Origin: Mesorhizobium prunaredense
GTDB taxonomy: Bacteria; Pseudomonadota; Alphaproteobacteria; Rhizobiales; Rhizobiaceae
Reading direction: 5' to 3'
Length of the DNA: 64,000 bases
Assembly: GCF_900156895.1 (NCBI RefSeq)
Contig: NZ_FTPD01000082.1
Location: 7,040-71,039 of the forward strand
A program made the position numbers and the translations under genes. How positions within the stretch are numbered: position 1 is the stretch's first letter; each line of letters opens with the position of its first letter. The notes under the pieces are model-generated. The model was not told the origin of the DNA and did not search any database. It was given only the letters and a program-made list of their open reading frames with translations. Of this stretch, positions 17,958 to 26,163 are shown one piece after another.

Positions 17958-18923
17958 CTAGTCCGCGCCTTCCTGGGGATCGATCGCCGAGGCCTCCGTG
18001 GCCAAAACCTGGATTTCCTTGTTCTGCCCGGCCACGACCGCAAAATCTTTCTGGTAGATGCGGTCGCGGTTCTTGGCGATGATGGTGTAGTCGCCCTCGG
18101 CAAGCACCATCGAAGCAAAGGCGCCGACGGTTTCCTGGATGGGATCACCGGATTCGTTGAGCAACGACCAGGAGGTGTCGGCGATCGCCTCTCCGCCTGG
18201 CTCGCGTACCAGCTTCATGGTCATCTCCGCCGCACGATGCTCGACGGCCGCTTCGGTCAGCTTGCCGGCCTCGACGCGGATGTCTGAGCGGATGACCGCA
18301 TTCACCGAGCCATAGGTCGAGACGACGTGATAGACGCCCGCGTTCAGCCGCACGACGCTGTTCGGCTCGACATCGGGTATGATCAGGGCGCGATCGTGAT
18401 TGGCCTCGGCCTGGCCTTCATAGATCGAAAAGCGCAATTTCTTCGGCGGTATGCGCACACCGCCCGACAGCACGGCGTCGAGCTTGAGTCCGCCGGCATC
18501 GAGCACGAGGCTTTCGCGCTTGGCGTCCTTGCCGACGGTGATGCGCTTGGTGGCTCCGGCCCGGCCGTAAGAGGCATGGACCAGATAGCTGCCGGGCTCG
18601 AGCTGGAACACCGCGCTGCCGCCATGGGCGGAAGCGACCATCGGCAGCTTGCCATCGCCGGTGGGGTCAGGCTTGAAGACGCGCCAGACGATGCCGCGCG
18701 TGATGTCGGCGCCCTTGTCGGTCAATTGCGCCGACAGCGTGATCGCGCCGCTGCTCCCCGCTGCCAGCGGTGCATCGCTTTTCGGGGGCGCATAGTTCGA
18801 CATTCCGGGAAGTTTCAGATCACCGAGGCCGTCCGCATCCTGTGCGACGGCAAGCGAAACCGGCACCATCAACAGTGCGGCAGCGAGCCAGATCGGGAAA
18901 AGTCGCGATGTCCCCTCAAACAT
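17958..18923 (-). CDS. Secreted protein of unknown function
   Basis: A 321-residue protein with a clear signal peptide (FPIWLAAALLMVPVSLAVAQ, probable cleavage after AVA). The mature part appears to be repeated beta-sandwich modules: segments such as AVFQLEPGSYLVHASYG, VVRLNAGVYHVVSTYGS and ASMVLAEGDYTIIAKN share a [hydrophobic]-[DEP]-G-x-Y-x-[VI] pattern and recur about every 75 residues. The frame runs to a TTG at 18959; ATG 18923 gives a normal signal peptide. Function unknown; a periplasmic carboxypeptidase-regulatory-like or Ig-like fold is my guess. Confidence 0.7.
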   Translation of the reverse strand: MFEGTSRLFPIWLAAALLMVPVSLAVAQDADGLGDLKLPGMSNYAPPKSDAPLAAGSSGAITLSAQLTDKGADITRGIVWRVFKPDPTGDGKLPMVASAHGGSAVFQLEPGSYLVHASYGRAGATKRITVGKDAKRESLVLDAGGLKLDAVLSGGVRIPPKKLRFSIYEGQAEANHDRALIIPDVEPNSVVRLNAGVYHVVSTYGSVNAVIRSDIRVEAGKLTEAAVEHRAAEMTMKLVREPGGEAIADTSWSLLNESGDPIQETVGAFASMVLAEGDYTIIAKNRDRIYQKDFAVVAGQNKEIQVLATEASAIDPQEGAD

Positions 18924-19079
18924 GCCTTGCGTTGAAGCCCAAGGCGGTGGCAATTTCAAGGCTTAAGAGTCCGATCAGCTTCTGCTAGAGGGCTCATTGT
19001 GCGGCGCGCCGCGCCAATGCCCGAGCCGCCCGATGCCCGATGGTGCGCTTCAGCTCAAATTCCAAGGAGACTTGCGCTC

Positions 19080-19664
19080 ATGGCGTCGCCGATCATCGAC
19101 TTTCTGCTGACCCGAAACTCCGCGCCGATCCCGGAGTTGAAGGAACCGGCGCCCAGTGACACTGACATCGCGACGATGATTGCCGCCGCCTCGCGGGTGC
19201 CGGACCACGGCCGGCTCGAGCCCTGGCGCTTCATCCTCTACCGGGGCGAGGCGCGCGTCGAGATCGGCAAGAAGCTGGCGGCACTTGCCGCACAACGCGA
19301 AGGGCCGCTGCCGGAGGGCCGCCACAACCAGGAACTGGCGCGTTTTTCGCGCGCGCCGCTGGTGATCGGCGTGGTGTCGAGCCCGAAGGAAAACCCAAAA
19401 ATCCCGCAATGGGAGATGTTCCTGTCCGGCGGCATGGCGGCGATGAACCTGATGCTATCAGCCAATGCGCTGGGCTATGGCACCAACATGATCAGCAACT
19501 GGTATTCCGACGTGCCGGAGGGCAGGGCCATCCTGGGGCTGGCGCCGCATGAGCGGGTCGTCGGCTTCATCCATATCGGCACCTATCAAGGGCCGGCGCC
19601 GGAGCGGCCGCGGCCTGATCCGGCAAAACTCTATGCCGATTATGCAGGGCCATGGGTGGGCTGA
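19080..19664 (+). CDS. Nitroreductase-family flavoprotein
   Basis: FMN-dependent nitroreductase-like oxidoreductase of the YdjA-type short group, 194 residues. Recognised by AASRVPDHGRLEPWRFILYRG, SGGMAAMNLMLSANALGYGT and the closing ERVVGFIHIGTY. ATG 19080 follows AAGGAGA at good spacing. Its stop abuts the start of the frameshifted flavin reductase gene, so the two formed an operon. Substrate unknown. Confidence 0.85.
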   Translation: MASPIIDFLLTRNSAPIPELKEPAPSDTDIATMIAAASRVPDHGRLEPWRFILYRGEARVEIGKKLAALAAQREGPLPEGRHNQELARFSRAPLVIGVVSSPKENPKIPQWEMFLSGGMAAMNLMLSANALGYGTNMISNWYSDVPEGRAILGLAPHERVVGFIHIGTYQGPAPERPRPDPAKLYADYAGPWVG

Positions 19665-20259
19665 ATGTTCTACGAGCCGGCAAAGGGGCATGGGCTGCCG
19701 CATGACCCGTCCAAGGCGATCGTGGCGCCACGGCCGATCGGCTGGATCTCGACGGTGAACAAGGCCGGCGAGGTCAACCTCGCCCCCTATTCGTTCTTCA
19801 ATGCTTTTTCGACGCGGCCCTTCATCGTCTGGTTTTCGTCCGAAGGCGAGAAGGACAGCGCCACCTTCGCCGAAGAAACGGGCGAGTTCGTCGCCAATCT
19901 CGTCAGCCGCGATCTCGCTGAAAAAATGGTCCGCACCGCGCGGCGTCACCGAATTCGACTATGCCGATCTCGCCATGGCGCCGTCGCGGCTGGTTGCGCC
20001 GCCCCGCGTAGCGGCAGCGCCCGCGGCGCTTGAATGCCGGGTGACGGAAATCCTGCGGCCAAAGGCGCTGGACGGGACACCGACCAGCGCCATCGTCGTC
20101 GCCGGCGAGGTCGTTGGTGTGCATATCGACGATGCTTTCCTGAAAGACGGCATCTTCGATATCGCCAAGGCGGGCAATGTCGGCCGTCTCGGCTATATGG
20201 ATTATGCCAGCGTCAGCGAGATCTTCTCGATGCGCCGGCCTCGCTGGGGAAAAGGTTAG
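19665..20259 (+). pseudogene. Frameshifted flavin reductase family gene
   Basis: DIM6/NTAB-type FMN-binding flavin reductase split over two frames. Residues up to NLVSRDLAEKM are in the first frame (19665 onwards). The rest, APRGVTEFDYADLAMAPSRLVAPPRV to the end at 20259, is in the +1 frame from about 19941. Family members read ..M(N/V)xxSAP.PRGV..F.. here. The junction CCGCACCGCG could come from an 8-base deletion between two CCGCAC copies. The first frame runs on to a stop at 20033 with unrelated residues. The product would lack the FMN-site C-terminal half, so it is probably inactive. A sequencing error cannot be excluded. Confidence 0.75.
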
Positions 20260-20273
20260 GGCTGGGGAAAATA

Positions 20274-21155
20274 TTAGGCCGGAATCCCTGCCGCTCTGGC
20301 GCGTGCCAGAAGCCGCTCGGCCAGCTTGAGATGCGGCCGGTCGTACATCTTGCCGCCGATGCCGACGACGCCGGGATTTCCAGCCGCCTCGAAGGCCTGG
20401 ACGATCGCCAGGGAGTGTTTCACCGCCTCGGCCGACGGCGTGAAGGCAGCGTTGATGACCGGCACTTGCGCCGGATGGATCGCCATCTTGCCGGTGAAGC
20501 CGTCGCGCTCTGCCTCGGCGCATTCCGCCGCGAAGCCGGCCATGTCACGGAAAGCGGGAAAAACCGTGTCGATCGCCGCGACTTCCGCGGCACCGGCGGC
20601 GAGGATGGTCATGGTGCGGGCGAAGCGGAACACATCGGTGTAGCGGCCATTCTCGTCGCGCGCGGTGGGCGCACCGATTGCTGCCGAGAGATCTTCCGCA
20701 CCCCAGGTTACGCCGACAAGCCGCGCACTTGCCTTGGCGTAGGTCGCAGCCGCCAGTACGCCGGCAGCTGTTTCGGTGATGATCGGCAGGATTTTTATCG
20801 CACCGTCCGGCAGCCCGCTTTCGGCCTCGTGCACCCTGAGCTTGGCCGAGAGCTGCTGGACATCCTGTCCGCTGTTCGACTTCGGCAGCATGATGCCGTC
20901 GGGTTTCACTGGCACGAGTGCCGCCAAATCCTTGTCGGTCAGGTCGGTCGAGAGATCGTTGATGCGGACATAGATCGCGGATCTGGTCTGATGCCTGTGT
21001 CCGGTGATGAAGCGTGCGGCGATATCGCGGGCCAAGGTTTTGTTTTGTGGCGCGACCGAATCCTCGAGATCGACGATGACCACGTCGGCGCCGGCGCCAA
21101 TCGCCTTTTCCAGCTTCTTTTCCGAATCGCCGGGTACGAACAGCAGCGAGCGCAT
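20274..21155 (-). CDS. HpcH/HpaI-family CoA-ester lyase (CitE-like)
   Basis: Citrate lyase beta-like or malyl/beta-methylmalyl-CoA lyase-like aldolase, 293 residues. Diagnostic segments: SLLFVPGDSEKKLEKA at the start, VDLEDSVAP, VRIND, PKSNSGQDV, the metal-binding glutamate and aspartate region TWGAEDLSAAIG, and KMAIHPAQV near the end. It lies 3 bases after the MaoC-like gene on the same strand, so they are one operon. The pairing suggests sequential hydratase and C-C lyase steps on a CoA thioester, but the substrate is not determined. Confidence 0.87.
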   Translation of the reverse strand: MRSLLFVPGDSEKKLEKAIGAGADVVIVDLEDSVAPQNKTLARDIAARFITGHRHQTRSAIYVRINDLSTDLTDKDLAALVPVKPDGIMLPKSNSGQDVQQLSAKLRVHEAESGLPDGAIKILPIITETAAGVLAAATYAKASARLVGVTWGAEDLSAAIGAPTARDENGRYTDVFRFARTMTILAAGAAEVAAIDTVFPAFRDMAGFAAECAEAERDGFTGKMAIHPAQVPVINAAFTPSAEAVKHSLAIVQAFEAAGNPGVVGIGGKMYDRPHLKLAERLLARARAAGIPA

Positions 21156-21158
21156 CGG

Positions 21159-21608
21159 TCAGGCCTTCTTCATCATCATCGCCTGTCTCGTGCATTTGGC
21201 GACGAGCACGTCGGCCTGGTTGTAGGCGCGGTGCTCGAATTCGACGATGCCGCGGTCCGGCTTCGACCTGGAGTCGCGCACCGACACCACCGTCGTCTCG
21301 ACGCGGATGGTGTCGCCGTGGAAGACCGGATGCGGAAACACCGTCTCCTTCATGCCGAGATTGGCGATGGTGGTGCCGACGGTGATGTCGTTCACCGAAA
21401 TACCGATCATCAGGCCCAGCGTGAACAGCGAATTGACCAGCGGCTTGCCCCATTCGCTTTTGGCGGCGAAGTCGAAATCGATGTGCAGCGGCTGCGGGTT
21501 CAGCGTCATCACCGAAAACAGCATGTTGTCGCTTTCGGTGACGGTTTTCCGCAGCGTGTGCCGGAAGACATGGCCGACGACGAACTCTTCCAGATAAAGC
21601 CCGGCCAC
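21159..21608 (-). CDS. MaoC-family hydratase (hotdog fold)
   Basis: Probable (R)-specific enoyl-CoA hydratase or mesaconyl-CoA hydratase-like enzyme, 149 residues. The MaoC signature is visible as LNPQPLHIDFDFA, followed by FGKPLV-like WGKPLVNSLFTLGLMIG, and VFHGDTIRVETTV. I chose the GTG at 21608 because GGAGGAG lies exactly 7 bases upstream; the ATG at 21632 would place that site inside the coding region. It overlaps neither neighbour and is followed 3 bases later by the CoA lyase gene. Confidence 0.85.
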   Translation of the reverse strand: MAGLYLEEFVVGHVFRHTLRKTVTESDNMLFSVMTLNPQPLHIDFDFAAKSEWGKPLVNSLFTLGLMIGISVNDITVGTTIANLGMKETVFPHPVFHGDTIRVETTVVSVRDSRSKPDRGIVEFEHRAYNQADVLVAKCTRQAMMMKKA

Positions 21609-21742
21609 GGTCGATCTCCTCCGCTGCCGCATCGCCCCGAAAATCGGAATCGATTTTTGGAAAGCACGATGCGAAGATTCAAAGTGTTAGCGTACTTTCC
21701 GAAAGCGCGCACGTCGCTAGGCGCTGCCTACCGCGCTCGCAA

Positions 21743-21775
21743 GCCAGTTAACAAACAGGGGCCAGTTAACAAACA
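21743..21775. repeat. Tandem 18-base direct repeat before the DUF2336 gene
   Basis: The 15-base unit GCCAGTTAACAAACA occurs twice with an 18-base period in the 250-base intergenic region upstream of the gene at 21858. The paired GTTAAC sites could be regulator sites. The same intergenic region begins with an imperfect hairpin CCGAAAATCG / CGATTTTTGG near 21636. Confidence 0.5.
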
Positions 21776-21857
21776 TGGTGAACCGTTCGTAAACCATTTC
21801 TGCATACGGTCTTCACTGGGGCGGGAATGGACTCGGGCTAGGGGCGCAGCGGACGGC

Positions 21858-22979
21858 ATGGTTGTTTCGCATTTCCTGAAATGGATCAACACGGCAAGGG
21901 TCTCTGAGCGCGCCGCGGCAGCAAGCGCATTGGCTCGCGCCTACATCAATGCCGAGCTGCCTTTCGAGGATCGCTGCGCAGCGGAGGCGGCGCTGACGCT
22001 GCTGCTCGACGATGCCTCGTCGAAAGTGCGGCTGGCGATTGCAGAGGCGCTGTCGATGAGCCATCACGCGCCGCTGCAGATCATCAGCGCGCTGGCGTCC
22101 GATCAGCCGGAAGTGGCCAGCCTGGTGCTGGCACGTTCGCCGCTGCTTACCGATGCCGATCTGATCGACCGGGTTGCCGGCGGCCAGAAGGCGATCCAGA
22201 AATTGATCGCCGATCGTGCGCGCGTCTCCATGGCGGTCGCCGCCGCGATCGCCGAAATCGGCGAGCCGGAAGCCTGCGCCACGCTTCTCGCCAACAGCGG
22301 CGCCGACATCGCCTCGCTCAGCTTCCGCCGTATCGCCGAACGCCATGGCCATCTGCCTTCGGTGCGCGAAGCGCTGATATCAGATGCGCGCCTGCCCGCC
22401 GACTGCCGGCATATGCTGCTGATAAAACTTGGTGAAACGCTCAAGGGTTCGCCGCTGGTGCTAGCGCTGATGGGCCGTGCCAGAACCGAGCGCGTCATGC
22501 GCGACGCCTGCGTCAAGGCTTCCATGACGCTGATCGAAGGCACGCGCCAGGAAGAACATGCGGCGCTCATCGAGCATCTGCGCCTGCGCGGCGACCTGAC
22601 CGCAAGCTTCATCATTCGCACCATTGCGCACGGCAAGGTCGATTTCTTCGGCTCAGTGCTGGTCGCGCTCAGCCAGCAATCCGAACAACGGGTGAGGGCG
22701 CTGCTGGCCGGCGGGCACGACGTGGCGCTGCAGGCGCTGCTCCGCAGCGCTGGCCTGGCCGCGGCCACGCACGCCATCATCCTGCGCGCGCTGAAGATCT
22801 GGCGCGAGGTCGCCAATGGCAAGCGCCTCGCCGGCGTCCAGGAAGTCAGCTGGCTGATGCTGAAGGAATTGGGCGGGCAGTCCGCCGAAGGCGATCTCGC
22901 CGGATTGGTCAAATCGATCCACCTCGATGCGCTGCGCGAAAACGCGCGCGGCCACGCGCTGGCGATCGCGGCTGCCTAG
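21858..22979 (+). CDS. DUF2336 domain protein
   Basis: A 373-residue cytoplasmic protein, almost entirely helical, with HEAT-like segments (LLDDASSKVRLAIAEALSMSHHAPLQIISALASDQPEVASLVLARSPLLTDADLI is the characteristic block). This block is the hallmark of alphaproteobacterial DUF2336 proteins, whose function is not established. The ATG at 21858 begins MVVSHFLKWI; the open frame continues far upstream only because it runs antisense to the CoA lyase genes. No operon partner is evident. Confidence 0.82.
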   Translation: MVVSHFLKWINTARVSERAAAASALARAYINAELPFEDRCAAEAALTLLLDDASSKVRLAIAEALSMSHHAPLQIISALASDQPEVASLVLARSPLLTDADLIDRVAGGQKAIQKLIADRARVSMAVAAAIAEIGEPEACATLLANSGADIASLSFRRIAERHGHLPSVREALISDARLPADCRHMLLIKLGETLKGSPLVLALMGRARTERVMRDACVKASMTLIEGTRQEEHAALIEHLRLRGDLTASFIIRTIAHGKVDFFGSVLVALSQQSEQRVRALLAGGHDVALQALLRSAGLAAATHAIILRALKIWREVANGKRLAGVQEVSWLMLKELGGQSAEGDLAGLVKSIHLDALRENARGHALAIAAA

Positions 22980-23030
22980 CCGCGATTGCGTTGCGTTTGT
23001 AGGCGCAAAAAACTGCGATTATGTAGGGCC

Positions 23031-23369
23031 ATGCGCGATTTTGCTTCGAAACGCCTTAAGGTTCCGGCAGAGATCAAGCCGTTGATCGATGCGATCAGGG
23101 TTCGCTTGAGTCCCGATTCTATATGGCTGTTCGGCAGCCGAGCGCGGGGCGACAATCGACCTGACAGCGACTGGGATATTCTCGTTGCTTTGCCCGACGA
23201 CGCCAAGCCGGAACTGCTCGACCCGCTCGTCGGTTGGACGATTCAGCATGAAGTCGGAATTCCTGCGACAATCCTCTCCACCACGTCGAGTGAATTGGCG
23301 GCAAGCTGGGGTTCGCGGAATACGATCGCGTACGACGTCGCGCGGGACGGGCGCCAACTGGATGCATGA
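23031..23369 (+). CDS. MNT-type nucleotidyltransferase domain protein
   Basis: Minimal nucleotidyltransferase of the Pol-beta superfamily, 112 residues. The active-site motif is WLFGSRARGDNRPDSDWDILV (GS...DxD). Such proteins usually act as antitoxins that AMPylate a HEPN toxin encoded next to them. No HEPN gene follows here: the next frame, 60 bases on, is an Imm8-like protein. ATG 23031 is preceded by AGGG. It may be an orphan antitoxin or a stand-alone enzyme. Confidence 0.82.
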   Translation: MRDFASKRLKVPAEIKPLIDAIRVRLSPDSIWLFGSRARGDNRPDSDWDILVALPDDAKPELLDPLVGWTIQHEVGIPATILSTTSSELAASWGSRNTIAYDVARDGRQLDA

Positions 23370-23429
23370 TCACCGGACTATCGCCAGTGCCTTCGGTTGG
23401 CGATCGGTGCATCTGGGACGCACGCCTTA

Positions 23430-23792
23430 ATGAGAGCACAGTACAAGGGCCACCGAATTCTAGACACCGATGCCGGAGCTTTTGCCCTCGATACGTGGAA
23501 CCCGCGCGATCCGACTGACTTCTCCGTCACTATTGATTTCTATGCCGGTCCAGAAGGAGATAACAGAGCCGACGCATTTACAGCGACTGTCTGCTCTCCC
23601 AATTGGTTCCTTCGATCTCAGGGCGGCAAGGTATTTGCGGCGGAAAGTGTGATTTTCATGCCGCGTTTCGACTACGTCGAGCTCGAAAAGTTTCTCAGGG
23701 ATCGTTGTGCTGCGACCGAGGGGGAAACTTGGCAGGCCATCGGCGCGCAACTCACCAGACTAGGGCGCTGGGAGTGCGACTATCGCCTTTGA
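23430..23792 (+). CDS. Imm8-like immunity protein
   Basis: A 120-residue protein resembling Pfam immunity protein 8, part of polymorphic-toxin systems. The family pattern is clear: a WNPRDPTDFSVTIDFYAGPEGDNRADAF segment, TVCSPNWFLRS, and the C-terminal GETWQAIGAQLTRLGRWECDY. Immunity proteins bind and block a cognate toxin, but no toxin or secretion gene is present in the window. Start at ATG 23430 has a poor ribosome site; a TTG at 23397 is an alternative. It lies downstream of the nucleotidyltransferase gene and converges with parE. Confidence 0.72.
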   Translation: MRAQYKGHRILDTDAGAFALDTWNPRDPTDFSVTIDFYAGPEGDNRADAFTATVCSPNWFLRSQGGKVFAAESVIFMPRFDYVELEKFLRDRCAATEGETWQAIGAQLTRLGRWECDYRL

Positions 23793-23844
23793 AATTTCAA
23801 ACTGAGACACTACCCGCCGTTGCGGTTCGCCGCGCAGAAGAAAT

Positions 23845-25896
23845 TCAGATATCCAGCACTTCCGTCTCGGCAAACTCCGCGCGTTCCTGGATGAAGCGGA
23901 AGCGGGCTTCCGGCTTGGTGCCCATCAGCGCGTCAACCGCATCCTTGGTCGCCGCCTCGGCGTCGATCACATCGACCCTGAGCAGCGTGCGCTTTCTCGG
24001 GTCCATGGTGGTTTCCTTGAGCTGGGCGGCCATCATTTCGCCCAACCCCTTGAAGCGGCCGATTTCGACCTTGCCGCGCCCGGTGAACTCGGTGCGCAGA
24101 AGTTCGTCCTTATGCGCGTCGTCGCGGGCATAGGCGACCTTGCCGCCTTGGCGGATCGAGTAGAGCGGCGGCACCGCCAGGTAGAGATGGCCGTCGCGGA
24201 CCAAGCTTGGCATCTCCTGATAGAAGAAGGTGATCAGCAGCGAAGCGATGTGGGCGCCGTCGACGTCGGCGTCGGTCATTATGATGACCCGATCGTAGCG
24301 CAGATCCTGATCGCGGTATTTTGACCGCGTGCCACAGCCAAGCGCCTGGATCAGGTCGGAAATCTGTTGGTTGCCAGCCAGCTTGTCGTTGCCGGCGCTG
24401 GCGACGTTGAGGATCTTGCCGCGCAGCGGCAGCACTGCCTGGCTGGCGCGGTCGCGTGCCTGTTTTGCCGAGCCGCCGGCCGAATCGCCTTCGACGATGA
24501 AGAGCTCGGCGCCGGCCGCGGCATTCTGCGTGCAGTCGGCGAGCTTGCCGGGCAGCCGCAGCTTGCGCACCGCGCTCTTGCGCGAGACTTCCTTTTCCTG
24601 GCGGCGGCGCACCCGCTCGTCAGCACGTGCGATCACCCATTCGAGCAGCTTCGAAGCTTCCTGCGGGTTGTCGGCCAGCCAGTGATCGAAGGGGTCGCGG
24701 ATCGCGGCCTCGACGATCCTGATCGCCTCGATCGTCGCCAGCCGGTCCTTGGTCTGGCCGACGAATTCCGGCTCGCGGATGAACACCGACAGCATGCCCG
24801 CCGCCGAGATCATGACGTCTTCCGAGGTGACGATCGAAGCACGCTTGTTGCCGACCAGCTCGGCATAGGCGCGCAGGCCGCGCGTCAAGACGTTGCGGAA
24901 GCCGGCCTCATGGGTGCCGCCTTCGCCGGTCGGAATGGTGTTGCAGTAGGAGTTGAGGAACCCGTCGCCGCCGAACCAGGTCACCGCCCATTCGAGCGAG
25001 CCGTGGCCGCCTTGCCTGTCGCTTTTGCCGGCAAAGATTTCGCGGGTGACCTGGAATTCGTCGCCGAGCGAGGCTTTCAGATAATCCTTGAGGCCACCGG
25101 GAAAATGGAACTCGGCCTTGGCCGGCGTCGTGTCCTTCTCCTTGATCAGCGAGGGGTCGCAGGTCCAGCGGATCTCGACTCCGCCAAATAGATAGGCCTT
25201 CGAGCGCGTCATGCGATAGAGCCGCGCCGGCTCGAATGCCGCGCCCTTGCCGAAGATCTGCTCGTCGGGATGGAAGCGTATTTTGGTGCCGCGCCGGTTA
25301 TGCACCTCGCCGAGCTGCTCCAGGCCGGTCACCGGAACGCCGCGCGAAAAACGCTGGCGATAGAGCTGGCGGCCGCGCGCGACCTCGACCTCCAAATGGT
25401 CCGACAGCGCGTTGACGACGGAGACGCCGACGCCGTGCAGGCCGCCCGAGGTTTCGTAGACCTTGCTGTCGAACTTGCCGCCCGAATGCAGCGTCGTCAT
25501 GATGACTTCGAGCGCCGGCTTCTTGAATTTCGGATGCGGATCGACCGGAATGCCGCGGCCATTGTCGGTCACCGCCAGATATCCGTCGGCCGAAAGCTCG
25601 ACATCGATGAAAGTCGCGTGGCCGGCGACCGCTTCGTCCATCGAATTGTCGATGACCTCGGCGAACAAATGGTGCATCGCCTTGTCGTCGGTGCCGCCGA
25701 TATACATGCCGGGCCGCCGCCGCACCGGTTCCAGCCCTTCCAGAACCTCGATGTCGGCGGCACTGTAGCTCTCGCTGCCGTCGCGGGATGCCGGGCGCTT
25801 CGCCGCCTGCACCAGCGGGTCGGCCGGGCGCGCGGTGGCGCGCGCCGGTTGCGGTTGCTTGTCCAGATTGCCGAAAAGATCGTTGCTGTCGTTCAT
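23845..25896 (-). CDS. parE: DNA topoisomerase IV subunit B
   Basis: ATPase subunit of the decatenating type II topoisomerase. The 683 residues contain a GHKL ATPase domain (EVIDNSMDEA, DNGRGIPVDPHPKFKKPALEVIMTTLHSGGKF, GLHGVGVSVVNALS) and a TOPRIM region (EGDSAGGSAKQARDR, PLRGKILNV, IIMTDADVDGAHI). The C-terminal end RFRFIQERAEFAE is typical of ParE/GyrB. It is likely ParE rather than GyrB from the length and the 60-residue variable N-terminus. parC is not in the window. Confidence 0.94.
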   Translation of the reverse strand: MNDSNDLFGNLDKQPQPARATARPADPLVQAAKRPASRDGSESYSAADIEVLEGLEPVRRRPGMYIGGTDDKAMHHLFAEVIDNSMDEAVAGHATFIDVELSADGYLAVTDNGRGIPVDPHPKFKKPALEVIMTTLHSGGKFDSKVYETSGGLHGVGVSVVNALSDHLEVEVARGRQLYRQRFSRGVPVTGLEQLGEVHNRRGTKIRFHPDEQIFGKGAAFEPARLYRMTRSKAYLFGGVEIRWTCDPSLIKEKDTTPAKAEFHFPGGLKDYLKASLGDEFQVTREIFAGKSDRQGGHGSLEWAVTWFGGDGFLNSYCNTIPTGEGGTHEAGFRNVLTRGLRAYAELVGNKRASIVTSEDVMISAAGMLSVFIREPEFVGQTKDRLATIEAIRIVEAAIRDPFDHWLADNPQEASKLLEWVIARADERVRRRQEKEVSRKSAVRKLRLPGKLADCTQNAAAGAELFIVEGDSAGGSAKQARDRASQAVLPLRGKILNVASAGNDKLAGNQQISDLIQALGCGTRSKYRDQDLRYDRVIIMTDADVDGAHIASLLITFFYQEMPSLVRDGHLYLAVPPLYSIRQGGKVAYARDDAHKDELLRTEFTGRGKVEIGRFKGLGEMMAAQLKETTMDPRKRTLLRVDVIDAEAATKDAVDALMGTKPEARFRFIQERAEFAETEVLDI

Positions 25897-26163
25897 GCTG
25901 GTCCTGGATTGCGATGCTGCGAATCACCACCCGATACTGCCACGGTTTTTGCGGGCAGGCGACGGAGGTTCCCGTTACGTTCGAGGATAGAGCCTCTTAC
26001 TGCAAAACCATTCGACAACCAAGCGGCGGAAATGGGTTGAGGGAATCGACGCTTTGTAAACCTTGTCCGAAGGTTACGCCGGAAGGTTGGCCGAAAAAGG
26101 GTATTCGCGGATTGCTGCTGACCTAGGATGCGGCAGAACCTGTGAAGAGGCTGTCGCTTACGC

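Noticed and set aside
20034..21857. Upstream part of the very long plus frame ending at 22979
   Set aside because: It runs antisense to the CoA lyase and MaoC genes and has shadow-type composition. Only the DUF2336 part after 21858 is real.
23366..23457. Small frame in an ATGA overlap after the nucleotidyltransferase gene, a position where a HEPN toxin would be expected
   Set aside because: The translation (MITGLSPVPSVGDRC...) has no HEPN-like helices or R-x4-H motif and ends quickly.
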